Positions 18,028 through 25,438 of a stretch of 43,218 nucleotides of DNA are shown piece by piece. The position numbers and the translations under genes are program-made. How positions within the stretch are numbered: position 1 is the first letter of the stretch; each line of letters starts with the position of its first letter. The DNA is from NBML01 sp029939535 (lineage in GTDB: Bacteria; Desulfobacterota; Desulfobacteria; Desulfobacterales; Desulfobacteraceae): contig JAOZST010000007.1 in assembly GCA_029939535.1 (NCBI GenBank), positions 1-43,218 of the forward strand. The letters run 5' to 3'. The notes beneath the pieces are model-generated. The model worked only from the letters and a program-made list of their open reading frames with translations, was not told where the DNA came from and did no database searches.

Positions 18028-18513
18028 ATGATTAAGGTTCTTGGAATTGATCCTGGTCTGGCCGGAACAGGTATCGGAGTTGTACAGGGCCACAACCGGG
18101 ATATTATCGGGTATTCCTTTGGCAGTATTGCAACAGATCCAAAAGATTCTACCCCCTCCAGACTTAATATCATTTATTCGAAAATTATGGATTTTTTAAG
18201 GGATCAAGAGCCTGATTTTGTTATGATTGAAGATATTTATTCCCTTGAGAAATACCCTGGATCAGGTATTATGCTTGGGAAAGTATCAGGGGTTTTATTG
18301 CTGGCTGCTTTCAGAGCTGGAGTCAGTGTTGAAGAAATTCCAGTCCGTGAAGTGAAGAAAGTAATATCCGGAAACGGGAGTGCCGATAAATTCCAGGTTG
18401 AACGATCTGTTCGGAATATTTTGAATCATCCTGATAGAATTCGTCCATTTCATGCTTCAGACGCCCTGGGCCTTGCATTAACAGGGTATTACAGGCATAG
18501 AAAAACATTATGA
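18028..18513 (+). CDS. ruvC: Holliday junction resolvase RuvC
   Basis: 161 aa RNase H-fold nuclease. The first catalytic Asp is D8 in 'LGIDPGLAGTGIGVV', a central Glu pair lies in 'VMIEDIYS', and the C-terminal acidic residue is in 'HASDALGLALTGYYR'. It cuts Holliday junctions together with RuvAB. Four bp separate it from cpoB, so the ruv genes look transcriptionally joined to the tol-pal cluster. Confidence 0.95.
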   Translation: MIKVLGIDPGLAGTGIGVVQGHNRDIIGYSFGSIATDPKDSTPSRLNIIYSKIMDFLRDQEPDFVMIEDIYSLEKYPGSGIMLGKVSGVLLLAAFRAGVSVEEIPVREVKKVISGNGSADKFQVERSVRNILNHPDRIRPFHASDALGLALTGYYRHRKTL

Positions 18514-18526
18514 CTAAAAGGGCATT

Positions 18527-19156
18527 ATGATCGGATATCTTGAAGGACGTATCATTAATTATGAAGCTGACGGCATTCTATTGAAGGTCGGTAGTATTGG
18601 ATACGAGATCCTGTTGAACCCAATAACCCTTGAATATATAAGATCTGAATCCTCAGAGGATGGAATAGTCTCCCTTTATATTTATTACCATGTGACAGAA
18701 AGACAGCCAAAACCAACCTTGATCGGGTTTTCTACTCCAGAGGACAAGGAGTTTTTTCAATTGTTTATTTCCGTTGCAGCAGTGGGACCCATGAAGGCTG
18801 TAAAAGCATTGACCAAGCCTGTGGGAGAGGTTGCCAGGGCCATTGACGGGAAAGATGTTTCTTTTCTTTCCCAATTATCCGGCATTGGGAAAAGAACTGC
18901 CGAAAAAATCATTGCAACTCTCCATGGGAAGGTAGCAGCCTTTGTGGATATGCAAATTGAAGCATCCGCAGATGACCAGATTTCCCCCAGTCAGGATATA
19001 AGAGAAATTTCCCTTCAGGTTGAAGATGTACTGGTTGATCAGCTGGGGCATTCTGCACAATCTGCAAGGCGAATGATAAAAGAAGCTTTTCATCGTAATC
19101 CAGCCATTGAAACTCCGGAAGAATTATTTGATGAAATTTACCAGGAGGTCCGGTAA
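18527..19156 (+). CDS. ruvA: Holliday junction branch-migration protein RuvA
   Basis: 209 aa. Starts 'MIGYLEGRIINYEADGILLKVGSIGYEI' (OB-fold), has helix-hairpin-helix segments near 70-130 ('LSQLSGIGKRTAEKIIATL'), and a C-terminal domain that contacts RuvB. It forms the tetramer that binds the four-way junction. It lies 13 bp from ruvC and 2 bp from ruvB. Confidence 0.95.
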   Translation: MIGYLEGRIINYEADGILLKVGSIGYEILLNPITLEYIRSESSEDGIVSLYIYYHVTERQPKPTLIGFSTPEDKEFFQLFISVAAVGPMKAVKALTKPVGEVARAIDGKDVSFLSQLSGIGKRTAEKIIATLHGKVAAFVDMQIEASADDQISPSQDIREISLQVEDVLVDQLGHSAQSARRMIKEAFHRNPAIETPEELFDEIYQEVR

Positions 19157-19158
19157 AC

Positions 19159-20229
19159 GTGGACAATGATATACTTTCCTTTTCATCGGATTCTTCTGAC
19201 AGAAAAGGAGTGGTAACCCCCCGGAAAACAATAGAGGACCAGATGTCAGATATTGTATCCCTTCGCCCTGAGTGCTTTAAAGATTATGTGGGCCAGAAGG
19301 ATACCATCGAAACCCTGAAAATAGCAATTCAGGCTGCAAAAATGAGAAATGAGTCCCTGGACCATATCTTGCTGCATGGGCCGCCAGGCCTGGGGAAAAC
19401 CACTGTGGCACACATCATTGCCAATGAAATGGGAAAGGAATTAACAGTTACCTCCGGACCAACCCTGGAAAAAGGCGGAGATCTTGTGGGTATACTGACA
19501 AACCTGGGTGAGGGGGATATTCTGTTTGTTGATGAGATCCACAGAATTCCAAAAATAGTTGAAGAATTCCTATATCCTGCCATGGAGGATTTTGCAGTGG
19601 ATTTTGTGTTTGACAAGGGAATTCATGCCAGAAGCCATCGATACAGGCTCAAGCGGTTTGTCCTTGTGGGGGCCACCACAAGAGTGGGGCTTTTGTCTGC
19701 ACCGTTAAGGGACAGGTTCGGCCTGTTTCGTACACTTGATTTTTATTCCATTGAAGATTTGATAATAATAATTAAACGGTCGGCATCAATTTTACAGACC
19801 CATATTTCAGAAAAAGGGGCTTTGGAACTTGCCAGGCGGTCCAGGGGAACTCCCAGGATTGCCAATCGCCTTTTAAAACGAGTCCGGGATTATTCCCAGG
19901 TAAAATCCAATGGCCAGGTTACAGAGTCAAGCGTGAGGGCTGGTCTGGAACTGGAAGGAATAGACAGACTTGGCCTTACCCGCCTTGATATTAATTATCT
20001 GAAAACCATTATGGATTTTTATAAGGGAGGCCCTGTGGGCATTGAGGCCATTGCAGCCACCCTCCAGGAAGAAACAGATACCCTGGTGGATGTTGTGGAA
20101 CCCTTTTTATTGAAGATCGGACTTGTACTTCGGACTTCAAGCGGAAGAAAAGCATCGGAAAAAGCCTATGACCATCTTAACATTACCCCAGAGACCTCCA
20201 TTGGCAAAAATAATAGTAATGAAAAATAA
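19159..20229 (+). CDS. ruvB: Holliday junction helicase RuvB
   Basis: 356 aa AAA+ motor. GTG start preceded by CAGGAGGT. Walker A is 'LHGPPGLGKTTVAHIIA', Walker B 'ILFVDEIHRIP', sensor 'VGATTRVGLLSAPLRDRFG', and the C-terminal winged helix contains 'TLQEETDTLVDVVEPFLLKIG'. Only 3 bp separate its stop from the next gene, an envelope enzyme, so ruvCAB and the downstream shape genes probably share transcription. Confidence 0.97.
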   Translation: MDNDILSFSSDSSDRKGVVTPRKTIEDQMSDIVSLRPECFKDYVGQKDTIETLKIAIQAAKMRNESLDHILLHGPPGLGKTTVAHIIANEMGKELTVTSGPTLEKGGDLVGILTNLGEGDILFVDEIHRIPKIVEEFLYPAMEDFAVDFVFDKGIHARSHRYRLKRFVLVGATTRVGLLSAPLRDRFGLFRTLDFYSIEDLIIIIKRSASILQTHISEKGALELARRSRGTPRIANRLLKRVRDYSQVKSNGQVTESSVRAGLELEGIDRLGLTRLDINYLKTIMDFYKGGPVGIEAIAATLQEETDTLVDVVEPFLLKIGLVLRTSSGRKASEKAYDHLNITPETSIGKNNSNEK

Positions 20230-20232
20230 AAA

Positions 20233-21531
20233 ATGATGTCTCGCTTTATATGTATTTACCATATTATTCTAGGGGTTCTGGTTCTTTCCAGCCTGGCCTA
20301 TGCAGGAAACTTTGTGCCTGAATCAATTATAAGTATACCCAAAAATGAAAATGCCATTCTGGTGGAAAAAGAAACCCAGATGCTTTATGTCTATTCCCTG
20401 GAAGACGGGAAAATGGATATAAAGTTTAAAGCTGCATGTTCAACTGGCGAATCACCTGGAGCCAAAAAAAAAGCAGGGGATAAAAAAACCCCTGAAGGGG
20501 TATATTTTTTAATGGATGAATATGAAGACCGTTATCTGACACCCGTGTACGGAAAAAAAGCCTTTCCATCAGATTATCCGAATTTTCTTGATCAACGTCA
20601 GGGCAAAAACGGCTCAGCCATCTGGATTCACGGGACAGATAAAATTTTAAAACCCATGGATTCCAATGGCTGCATTGCCCTTGAAAACAATAATATTCTT
20701 TCCCTTGCGGACTATATTCATTTACAAGCAACCCCTTTGATTATTGTTGAAAAAATTCTGAAAATTGATTCTGATGTTCAGGCACACAGAAAAGAGGGGA
20801 TTCGTAAGATGCTTGACAGCTGGATTCAATCCATGGAAACCGGCAGTTACCATCAATACCTTTCCTTTTACGGGGATGAGTATTTGCCGGATATCTCCTG
20901 GTGGGAGGCCTGGCTTGGGGCCAGGAAAAAATCCATCAGGGACAAAGTGGAATTAGGGGCTGAAATAGCGAATATCGGTATATATGCCCAAGGGGATACC
21001 TTTGTTGTATTACATGATTTTATTCTCTCATCGGGAAAAGAAAAAATTAAAATCGGCAGGCGGAAACTTTTTATTGAGGAATCAGACAAAGGATATAAAA
21101 TAGTTGGAGATGTTCTTCAGGATCAAACCAAATCCCACAAAGCAATTCATGTTCCCCTGGTGGCTGCAGCCCGGAAACTTGTGAGGACCAGGGAAGTTTC
21201 TGTTAAGGAAACCATTCAAAAATGGCTGGCAGCATGGTCTTCAAAAGATATGGATTCATATGCTGGTTTCTATGCTGAAGAGTTCTACTCAGACGGGCTT
21301 GGAAAAAAAGCCTGGGTCAAACGGAAAAGACAAATAGCCAAAAAATATAATTATATCACTGTAACAGGAAAAGATTTTAGAATTAAAAAAAATAAAGGTG
21401 ATTATTATGAGGTCAGCTTTTTTCAGGATTACGAGTCCAGCGGTTTTTCAACCCAGGGGACAAAACATCTGAAATTTGTGAAGAAAGGCGGATTATGGAA
21501 GATATTTCAAGAGAGTTGGAAAAAGAAATAG
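20233..21531 (+). CDS. YkuD-type L,D-transpeptidase/carboxypeptidase with NTF2-like domains (Csd6-like)
   Basis: 432 aa exported protein. The signal peptide spans about 1-24 (cleavage after AYA). The YkuD catalytic domain (about 35-175) has H133 in 'IWIHGTD' and C147 in 'DSNGCIALEN', the HG...SxGC active site. Two NTF2-like modules follow (about 190-300 and 315-432). YkuD plus NTF2 is the architecture of Helicobacter Csd6 and Campylobacter Pgp2, which trim tetrapeptide stems and set helical shape. Transpeptidase versus carboxypeptidase activity cannot be read from sequence. It overlaps the next gene by 37 nt, and an M99 enzyme and bactofilin follow. Confidence 0.88.
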   Translation: MMSRFICIYHIILGVLVLSSLAYAGNFVPESIISIPKNENAILVEKETQMLYVYSLEDGKMDIKFKAACSTGESPGAKKKAGDKKTPEGVYFLMDEYEDRYLTPVYGKKAFPSDYPNFLDQRQGKNGSAIWIHGTDKILKPMDSNGCIALENNNILSLADYIHLQATPLIIVEKILKIDSDVQAHRKEGIRKMLDSWIQSMETGSYHQYLSFYGDEYLPDISWWEAWLGARKKSIRDKVELGAEIANIGIYAQGDTFVVLHDFILSSGKEKIKIGRRKLFIEESDKGYKIVGDVLQDQTKSHKAIHVPLVAAARKLVRTREVSVKETIQKWLAAWSSKDMDSYAGFYAEEFYSDGLGKKAWVKRKRQIAKKYNYITVTGKDFRIKKNKGDYYEVSFFQDYESSGFSTQGTKHLKFVKKGGLWKIFQESWKKK

Positions 21532-22466
21532 CCCAATCAAAACCAACGCCCTATAAACAGATAAGGAAAAAAAAAATTTTGATCCTGGATGACTTTGGAG
21601 AAATGAAATCCGGGGGATATTTAAAGGTTCTTGTTTATATGTTTCTGGTTACAAGTGTTATTTGCCTTTTGGGGGCTGGCGGGCTTTATTATTATTATTC
21701 TGGTTTGACTACTGAGAACAAGCACCTTGCCCAGAAATTAACCCGGCTTGAAAAAAAACTGGGGCATATGATCAATGAAAAAGAAGTTTTAATGGCAAAA
21801 CTTGTTATTGCCGGCAAAGAGTTGGAGATTGAAGCCGGGCCGGTCAAGTCTGAACAGCCTTTGGCAGAAGAGTCTTCAAAGGAAAAAGAAAAAATAACCG
21901 GGATAAAAGAAAAATCAGGACTGGAAACCATGTCTGCTGTCCGGGAATCATTACCAGAGCCTGCAGCAGATCCTGTATCCACAGGGCCTGTCCCTGGGAG
22001 CAAGGACCAGCAAGAAGAAACTCTAATCCAGAAACATAATCCAACAAAGGAACAGAATAAGGTTTCAGTAAAACCAGAAGTTTTAGGGAAAAAAATTGTC
22101 ACCATTGAAAAATTTATTGTGAATCGTGAACGAAACGGCCACCTTAAGATAGGGTTTGATATCAGGAATTTATCAGAAAAGCCAGGCAATGTTTCCGGAA
22201 GGGTATTTGCCGTATTAAAACCAGATAATCAATCCCGGGAAAAATGGCTGGTGCTTCCTTCATCTCCTTTGGAGCAAGGGGTTCCATCTCTTTATAAAAA
22301 GGGGCAATACTTTTCCATTGCACATTTTAAACCCATTACATTCAGGATTGAAAATCAGGCAGAAACGGATCTATTTAAAAAGGCTGCCATATATATTTTC
22401 AATGAAGAGGGTAACCTGATGTTTGAGGATCTCATTGATATTACCCAGGCAGAATCAAATAGATGA
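21495..22466 (+). CDS. Single-pass membrane protein of unknown function in shape gene set
   Basis: 323 aa, family not recognised. Residues 1-40 are charged and cytoplasmic, one membrane helix lies at about 44-68 ('VLVYMFLVTSVICLLGAGGLYYYY'), then a short coiled coil (about 70-105) and a Pro/Glu/Lys-rich linker (about 110-195). The C-terminal 120 residues look like a beta-rich periplasmic domain ('KIVTIEKFIVNRERNGHLKIGFDIRNLS'; core FDIRNLSEKPGNVSGRVFAVL). It overlaps the YkuD gene by 37 nt and the M99 gene by 4 nt, so all three are translationally coupled. By position it could be a scaffold like Helicobacter Csd5 or Csd7, but I see no sequence proof. Confidence 0.85.
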   Translation: MEDISRELEKEIAQSKPTPYKQIRKKKILILDDFGEMKSGGYLKVLVYMFLVTSVICLLGAGGLYYYYSGLTTENKHLAQKLTRLEKKLGHMINEKEVLMAKLVIAGKELEIEAGPVKSEQPLAEESSKEKEKITGIKEKSGLETMSAVRESLPEPAADPVSTGPVPGSKDQQEETLIQKHNPTKEQNKVSVKPEVLGKKIVTIEKFIVNRERNGHLKIGFDIRNLSEKPGNVSGRVFAVLKPDNQSREKWLVLPSSPLEQGVPSLYKKGQYFSIAHFKPITFRIENQAETDLFKKAAIYIFNEEGNLMFEDLIDITQAESNR

Positions 22467-23962
22467 AAATTTTATTAAAGACCGGCATTATTGTTTTTTT
22501 TGGATGTTTTCTGCTTCTGTTGACCAGTTCCTGGCCCATTGCTGTAATGGCAGGACAGCGGACCCATACGGTTTTTTTTGAGGGAGAAGAAAATGAGCTG
22601 AATGTATATAGGATTTTTGGATCAAAACCAGGAAAAACTTTATTGGTCATAGGCGGTATACAGGGGGATGAGCCAGGGGGATTTCTTGCTGCTGATTTCT
22701 ATGCGGATTTTTCCCTTGAGAAGGGCAATCTCATTGTTGTTCCCAGGGCAAATTTTCCATCCATCCTGAAAAAAGAAAGACAGATCAATCAGGACATGAA
22801 CCGTAAATTCATGGATGATAATACTATAAATTATGAAACAGAGGTTGTGAACGTTCTTAAAAAACTGATTTGTGAGAGTGATTGTTTCTTAAATCTCCAT
22901 GAGGGGTCGGGTATCTATTCTCCTACCTGGAAGACTCCTGATAAAAATCCTGATAAATTCGGTCAATCCATTATTGCAGATGATTCTTTCCTCGAACCTG
23001 GAGACGATCAGGAGCGGGTAAATCTTGAAGCCATGGCCAAAGAAATTATCAGAAAAATAAATCTGAACATTAAAGATCCGAATCATTATTTTCATTTTAA
23101 CAACCACAGGACAAAATACAAGGATACCCATCATAAGGAGCAGCGCAGATCTGCCACCTATTATGCGCATAATGTATGTAAAATACCGGCATTTGGTATT
23201 GAATCTTCTAAACCACTTCCTCTGGAACAAAAGGTCAGACAGCATATTTATGCCATTAACGGGTTTATGGAGATCCTGGGGATTGTCCCCCAGACCCCGG
23301 GAATCGATCTAAAGAAACCTGAAATGCATTATATGATCATCTCTGTCAATGATTCCATACCTGTAGTCATCGGCAAGATGCAGCGCTTAAAAATTAATAA
23401 AGGTGATATGATCCAGGTTCATGATATTGTTGCCAATTATGAACGCGGCCTGAGCGTAGATGTTCTGGGGGCTGGAAATGAGTTTAATGATATAAAAAAA
23501 AAACTTATCATTAATGAGTCAACGAGAATTGAGGCAAAAAAAGATTTTTATGCCTGTGGCAGCGTTTTTCTGGAAATTGACGATAAAGGGTTTGGAAAAA
23601 TAAACAAACTCAGGATCAGTGATTCAAAAAAAGAGACAGGTATCCGATACAAGGTAAAGATCAATGGGAAAATTCTTATTGTAGATAATTACGGACATAT
23701 AATTCTCCAGTACGGGGATAAGTTGATTATAGAAGATATTATATCCGGGAACATAGATCCTTCTGAATATATTGTTAATTTTAAGGGGTTTGTTGGCAAT
23801 AACAGTATCAATAACGGTGAAGACAGGGGATATTTGATTGATACTGCGGCAGGTACCCTCATGCCAAGGTATTCGCTGGGGAAAAAAGGCAGACGCTATT
23901 ATGTGCTGGCTACCCTGAAGGGCAAAGAAGTCGGCAGGATTTACATAGATATTCAATTATAA
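22463..23962 (+). CDS. M99-family D,L-carboxypeptidase (Csd4/Pgp1-like)
   Basis: 499 aa exported zinc carboxypeptidase. Signal peptide about 1-31 (after VMA). Metal ligands appear as Q67-x2-E70 in 'IGGIQGDEPGGFLAADFY' and H146 in 'FLNLHEGSG'; a candidate catalytic Glu is E247 in 'PAFGIESSKPL'. A Gln replacing the usual His of M14 enzymes is the hallmark of H. pylori Csd4 and the M99 family, which cut tripeptide stems to dipeptides. The C-terminal half contains further beta-rich segments, as in Csd4. It overlaps the membrane-protein gene by 4 nt, and bactofilin follows after 19 bp. Confidence 0.9.
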   Translation: MKILLKTGIIVFFGCFLLLLTSSWPIAVMAGQRTHTVFFEGEENELNVYRIFGSKPGKTLLVIGGIQGDEPGGFLAADFYADFSLEKGNLIVVPRANFPSILKKERQINQDMNRKFMDDNTINYETEVVNVLKKLICESDCFLNLHEGSGIYSPTWKTPDKNPDKFGQSIIADDSFLEPGDDQERVNLEAMAKEIIRKINLNIKDPNHYFHFNNHRTKYKDTHHKEQRRSATYYAHNVCKIPAFGIESSKPLPLEQKVRQHIYAINGFMEILGIVPQTPGIDLKKPEMHYMIISVNDSIPVVIGKMQRLKINKGDMIQVHDIVANYERGLSVDVLGAGNEFNDIKKKLIINESTRIEAKKDFYACGSVFLEIDDKGFGKINKLRISDSKKETGIRYKVKINGKILIVDNYGHIILQYGDKLIIEDIISGNIDPSEYIVNFKGFVGNNSINNGEDRGYLIDTAAGTLMPRYSLGKKGRRYYVLATLKGKEVGRIYIDIQL

Positions 23963-23981
23963 GGATGCAAGGAGAAAGGCA

Positions 23982-24389
23982 GTGGGGGGAAAAAAAAGAC
24001 AGAACCTGTCAATAATTGATAAAGAGCTTAAAATTGACGGGTCCATATCCAGTACGGGCAAGTTAATTATTAAGGGACAGGTAACCGGTACCATTGAAGG
24101 CGATGTGGTGATTATTGCCGAGGACGGGTTTGTGAATTCCAGTGATACGAAAGTATCCAGTATTACCATTGGCGGTAATTTTCAAGGTGAAGTCTCTGCC
24201 TCTAAAGAATTGATCATCCTTGCTACTGGCACATGTTCCGGCAAGGTTGAATGCCAGGATTTGATTGTCGAAAATGGAGGGGTATTAAATGCAGCGGTTT
24301 CCTGTATAACCGAAAATAATCTTGCACCTGGAAAAGAGAGTTCGTTTTTTGTCTCTGGAGTGAAAAAGGAAAAGCAGATAGAGTTATAA
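23982..24389 (+). CDS. Bactofilin (polymer-forming cytoskeletal protein)
   Basis: 135 aa, GTG start with AAGGAG 8 nt upstream; the nearby ATG at 23965 is out of frame. The beta-helix core includes 'LSIIDKELKIDGSISSTGKLIIKGQVTGTI' (regular GxI/L strand pattern), 'SSITIGGNFQGEVSASKELIIL', and 'ECQDLIVENGGVLNA'. Bactofilins polymerise without nucleotide and position wall enzymes; CcmA does so for the Csd proteins of Helicobacter. Here it ends the shape gene set. Confidence 0.93.
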   Translation: MGGKKRQNLSIIDKELKIDGSISSTGKLIIKGQVTGTIEGDVVIIAEDGFVNSSDTKVSSITIGGNFQGEVSASKELIILATGTCSGKVECQDLIVENGGVLNAAVSCITENNLAPGKESSFFVSGVKKEKQIEL

Positions 24390-24396
24390 AATTTGC

Positions 24397-24425
24397 TTGA
24401 CATAAGTATAAAAATTATATAAATA
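24397..24425 (+). promoter_or_regulatory. Candidate promoter of rplM-rpsI
   Basis: TTGACA (24397-24402), 17 nt, TAAATA (24420-24425), about 35 bp before the rplM start. The AT-rich surroundings leave several possible -10 hexamers, including TATAAA two bases earlier. Confidence 0.5.
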
Positions 24426-24460
24426 TATCGGATTGTGTTTATGAAGAGGAGCGTGAAACG

Positions 24461-24895
24461 TTGAAAAAATATACATATAGTGCAAAAAGAGCAGATAATA
24501 AAGAAAATTGGTGCGTGATTGATGCAAAAGATCAGGTTCTTGGAAGATTAGCCTCCCAGGTTGCTTACAGGATTCGTGGAAAACATAACCCCCTTTTTAC
24601 CCCCCATGCGGATTTAGGTGACTGGGTTGTGATTATCAATGCGGAAAAGGTACGCTTAACCGGAAATAAACTTGATCAGAAGACATACTATCGCCATTCA
24701 GGTTATATTGGCAGCATAAAGTCTCAGACTGCAAAAGAACTGATGGAGAAAAAACCGGAAGAAGTGCTTAAAAAGGCTGTCAGGGGAATGCTTCCTAAAA
24801 ACAGGCTTGGTAGAAAACTTTGTAAAAAATTATTTATCTATACAGGTGACCAGCATCCCCATGCTGCTCAAAAGCCTGAAGTTGTTGAAATTTAA
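24461..24895 (+). CDS. rplM: 50S ribosomal protein L13
   Basis: 144 aa. TTG start with GAGGAG ten nt upstream. Family markers are 'WCVIDAKDQVLGRLASQVAYRIRGKHNP', 'GDWVVIINAEKVRLTGNKL' and 'MLPKNRLGRKLCKKLFIYTGDQHPH' (motif MLPKNRLGR). It pairs with rpsI 24 bp downstream, the universal order. Confidence 0.98.
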   Translation: MKKYTYSAKRADNKENWCVIDAKDQVLGRLASQVAYRIRGKHNPLFTPHADLGDWVVIINAEKVRLTGNKLDQKTYYRHSGYIGSIKSQTAKELMEKKPEEVLKKAVRGMLPKNRLGRKLCKKLFIYTGDQHPHAAQKPEVVEI

Positions 24896-24919
24896 GATAT
24901 AAAGGACGCGATAATATCA

Positions 24920-25315
24920 ATGGAAAGTGGAAACGTATTCTACGCGACTGGCAAGAGAAAAGATTCTGTAGCCAAAGTATGGATGATGCCGGGTACAGGC
25001 AAGATTGTTGTTAACAATAGAGAAGTAAATGAATACTTTGATATCAGCGTGAATCAGGATTTGCTTGTATCACCTCTTGTGCTGACTGAAAACAGTGATT
25101 CCTTTGACCTTAAAATCACTGTGATGGGCGGCGGGCAGTCAGGCCAGGCCGGTGCTGTCAGGCAGGGCGTTTCAAAAGCCCTTGTTCTGGTTGATCCGGA
25201 GTTAAGGGGTGTTTTAAAAAGTGCAGGATTCCTGACAAGGGATTCAAGGAAAAAAGAGCGTAAAAAATACGGTAAAAAAGGCGCAAGAGCAAGCTTTCAG
25301 TTTTCCAAGAGATAA
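24920..25315 (+). CDS. rpsI: 30S ribosomal protein S9
   Basis: 131 aa, full length. Visible markers are 'YATGKRKDSVAKVWMMPGTGKI', 'GGGQSGQAGAVRQGVSKAL' and the basic tail ending 'GARASFQFSKR', with the terminal SKR that reaches the P-site tRNA. Confidence 0.98.
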   Translation: MESGNVFYATGKRKDSVAKVWMMPGTGKIVVNNREVNEYFDISVNQDLLVSPLVLTENSDSFDLKITVMGGGQSGQAGAVRQGVSKALVLVDPELRGVLKSAGFLTRDSRKKERKKYGKKGARASFQFSKR

Positions 25316-25373
25316 GTATTTTGCCGGGTCTTTAATTTTTCCGGTCTTTAATCTTTTGTTCTTTAAAATTTAT

Positions 25374-25402
25374 AAAGGGGGAAAATTTGGTTTTCTCCCT
25401 TT
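25374..25402 (+). terminator. Hairpin after rpsI
   Basis: AAAGGGGGAAAA (25374-25385) pairs with TTTTCTCCCTTT (25391-25402) through one G-T pair and a 5-nt loop. The tail is T-rich but interrupted (GTGGTTTCC). It probably ends rplM-rpsI transcription before sbcB. Confidence 0.6.
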
Positions 25403-25438
25403 GTGGTTTCCTCCTTTCCTGGTTTAGAAAGGAAAAAA

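Noticed and set aside
20463..20471. Nine-A run in the YkuD gene as a phase-variation tract
   Set aside because: Runs of 8-10 As are common across this AT-rich window, including several housekeeping genes, so this one is not distinctive.
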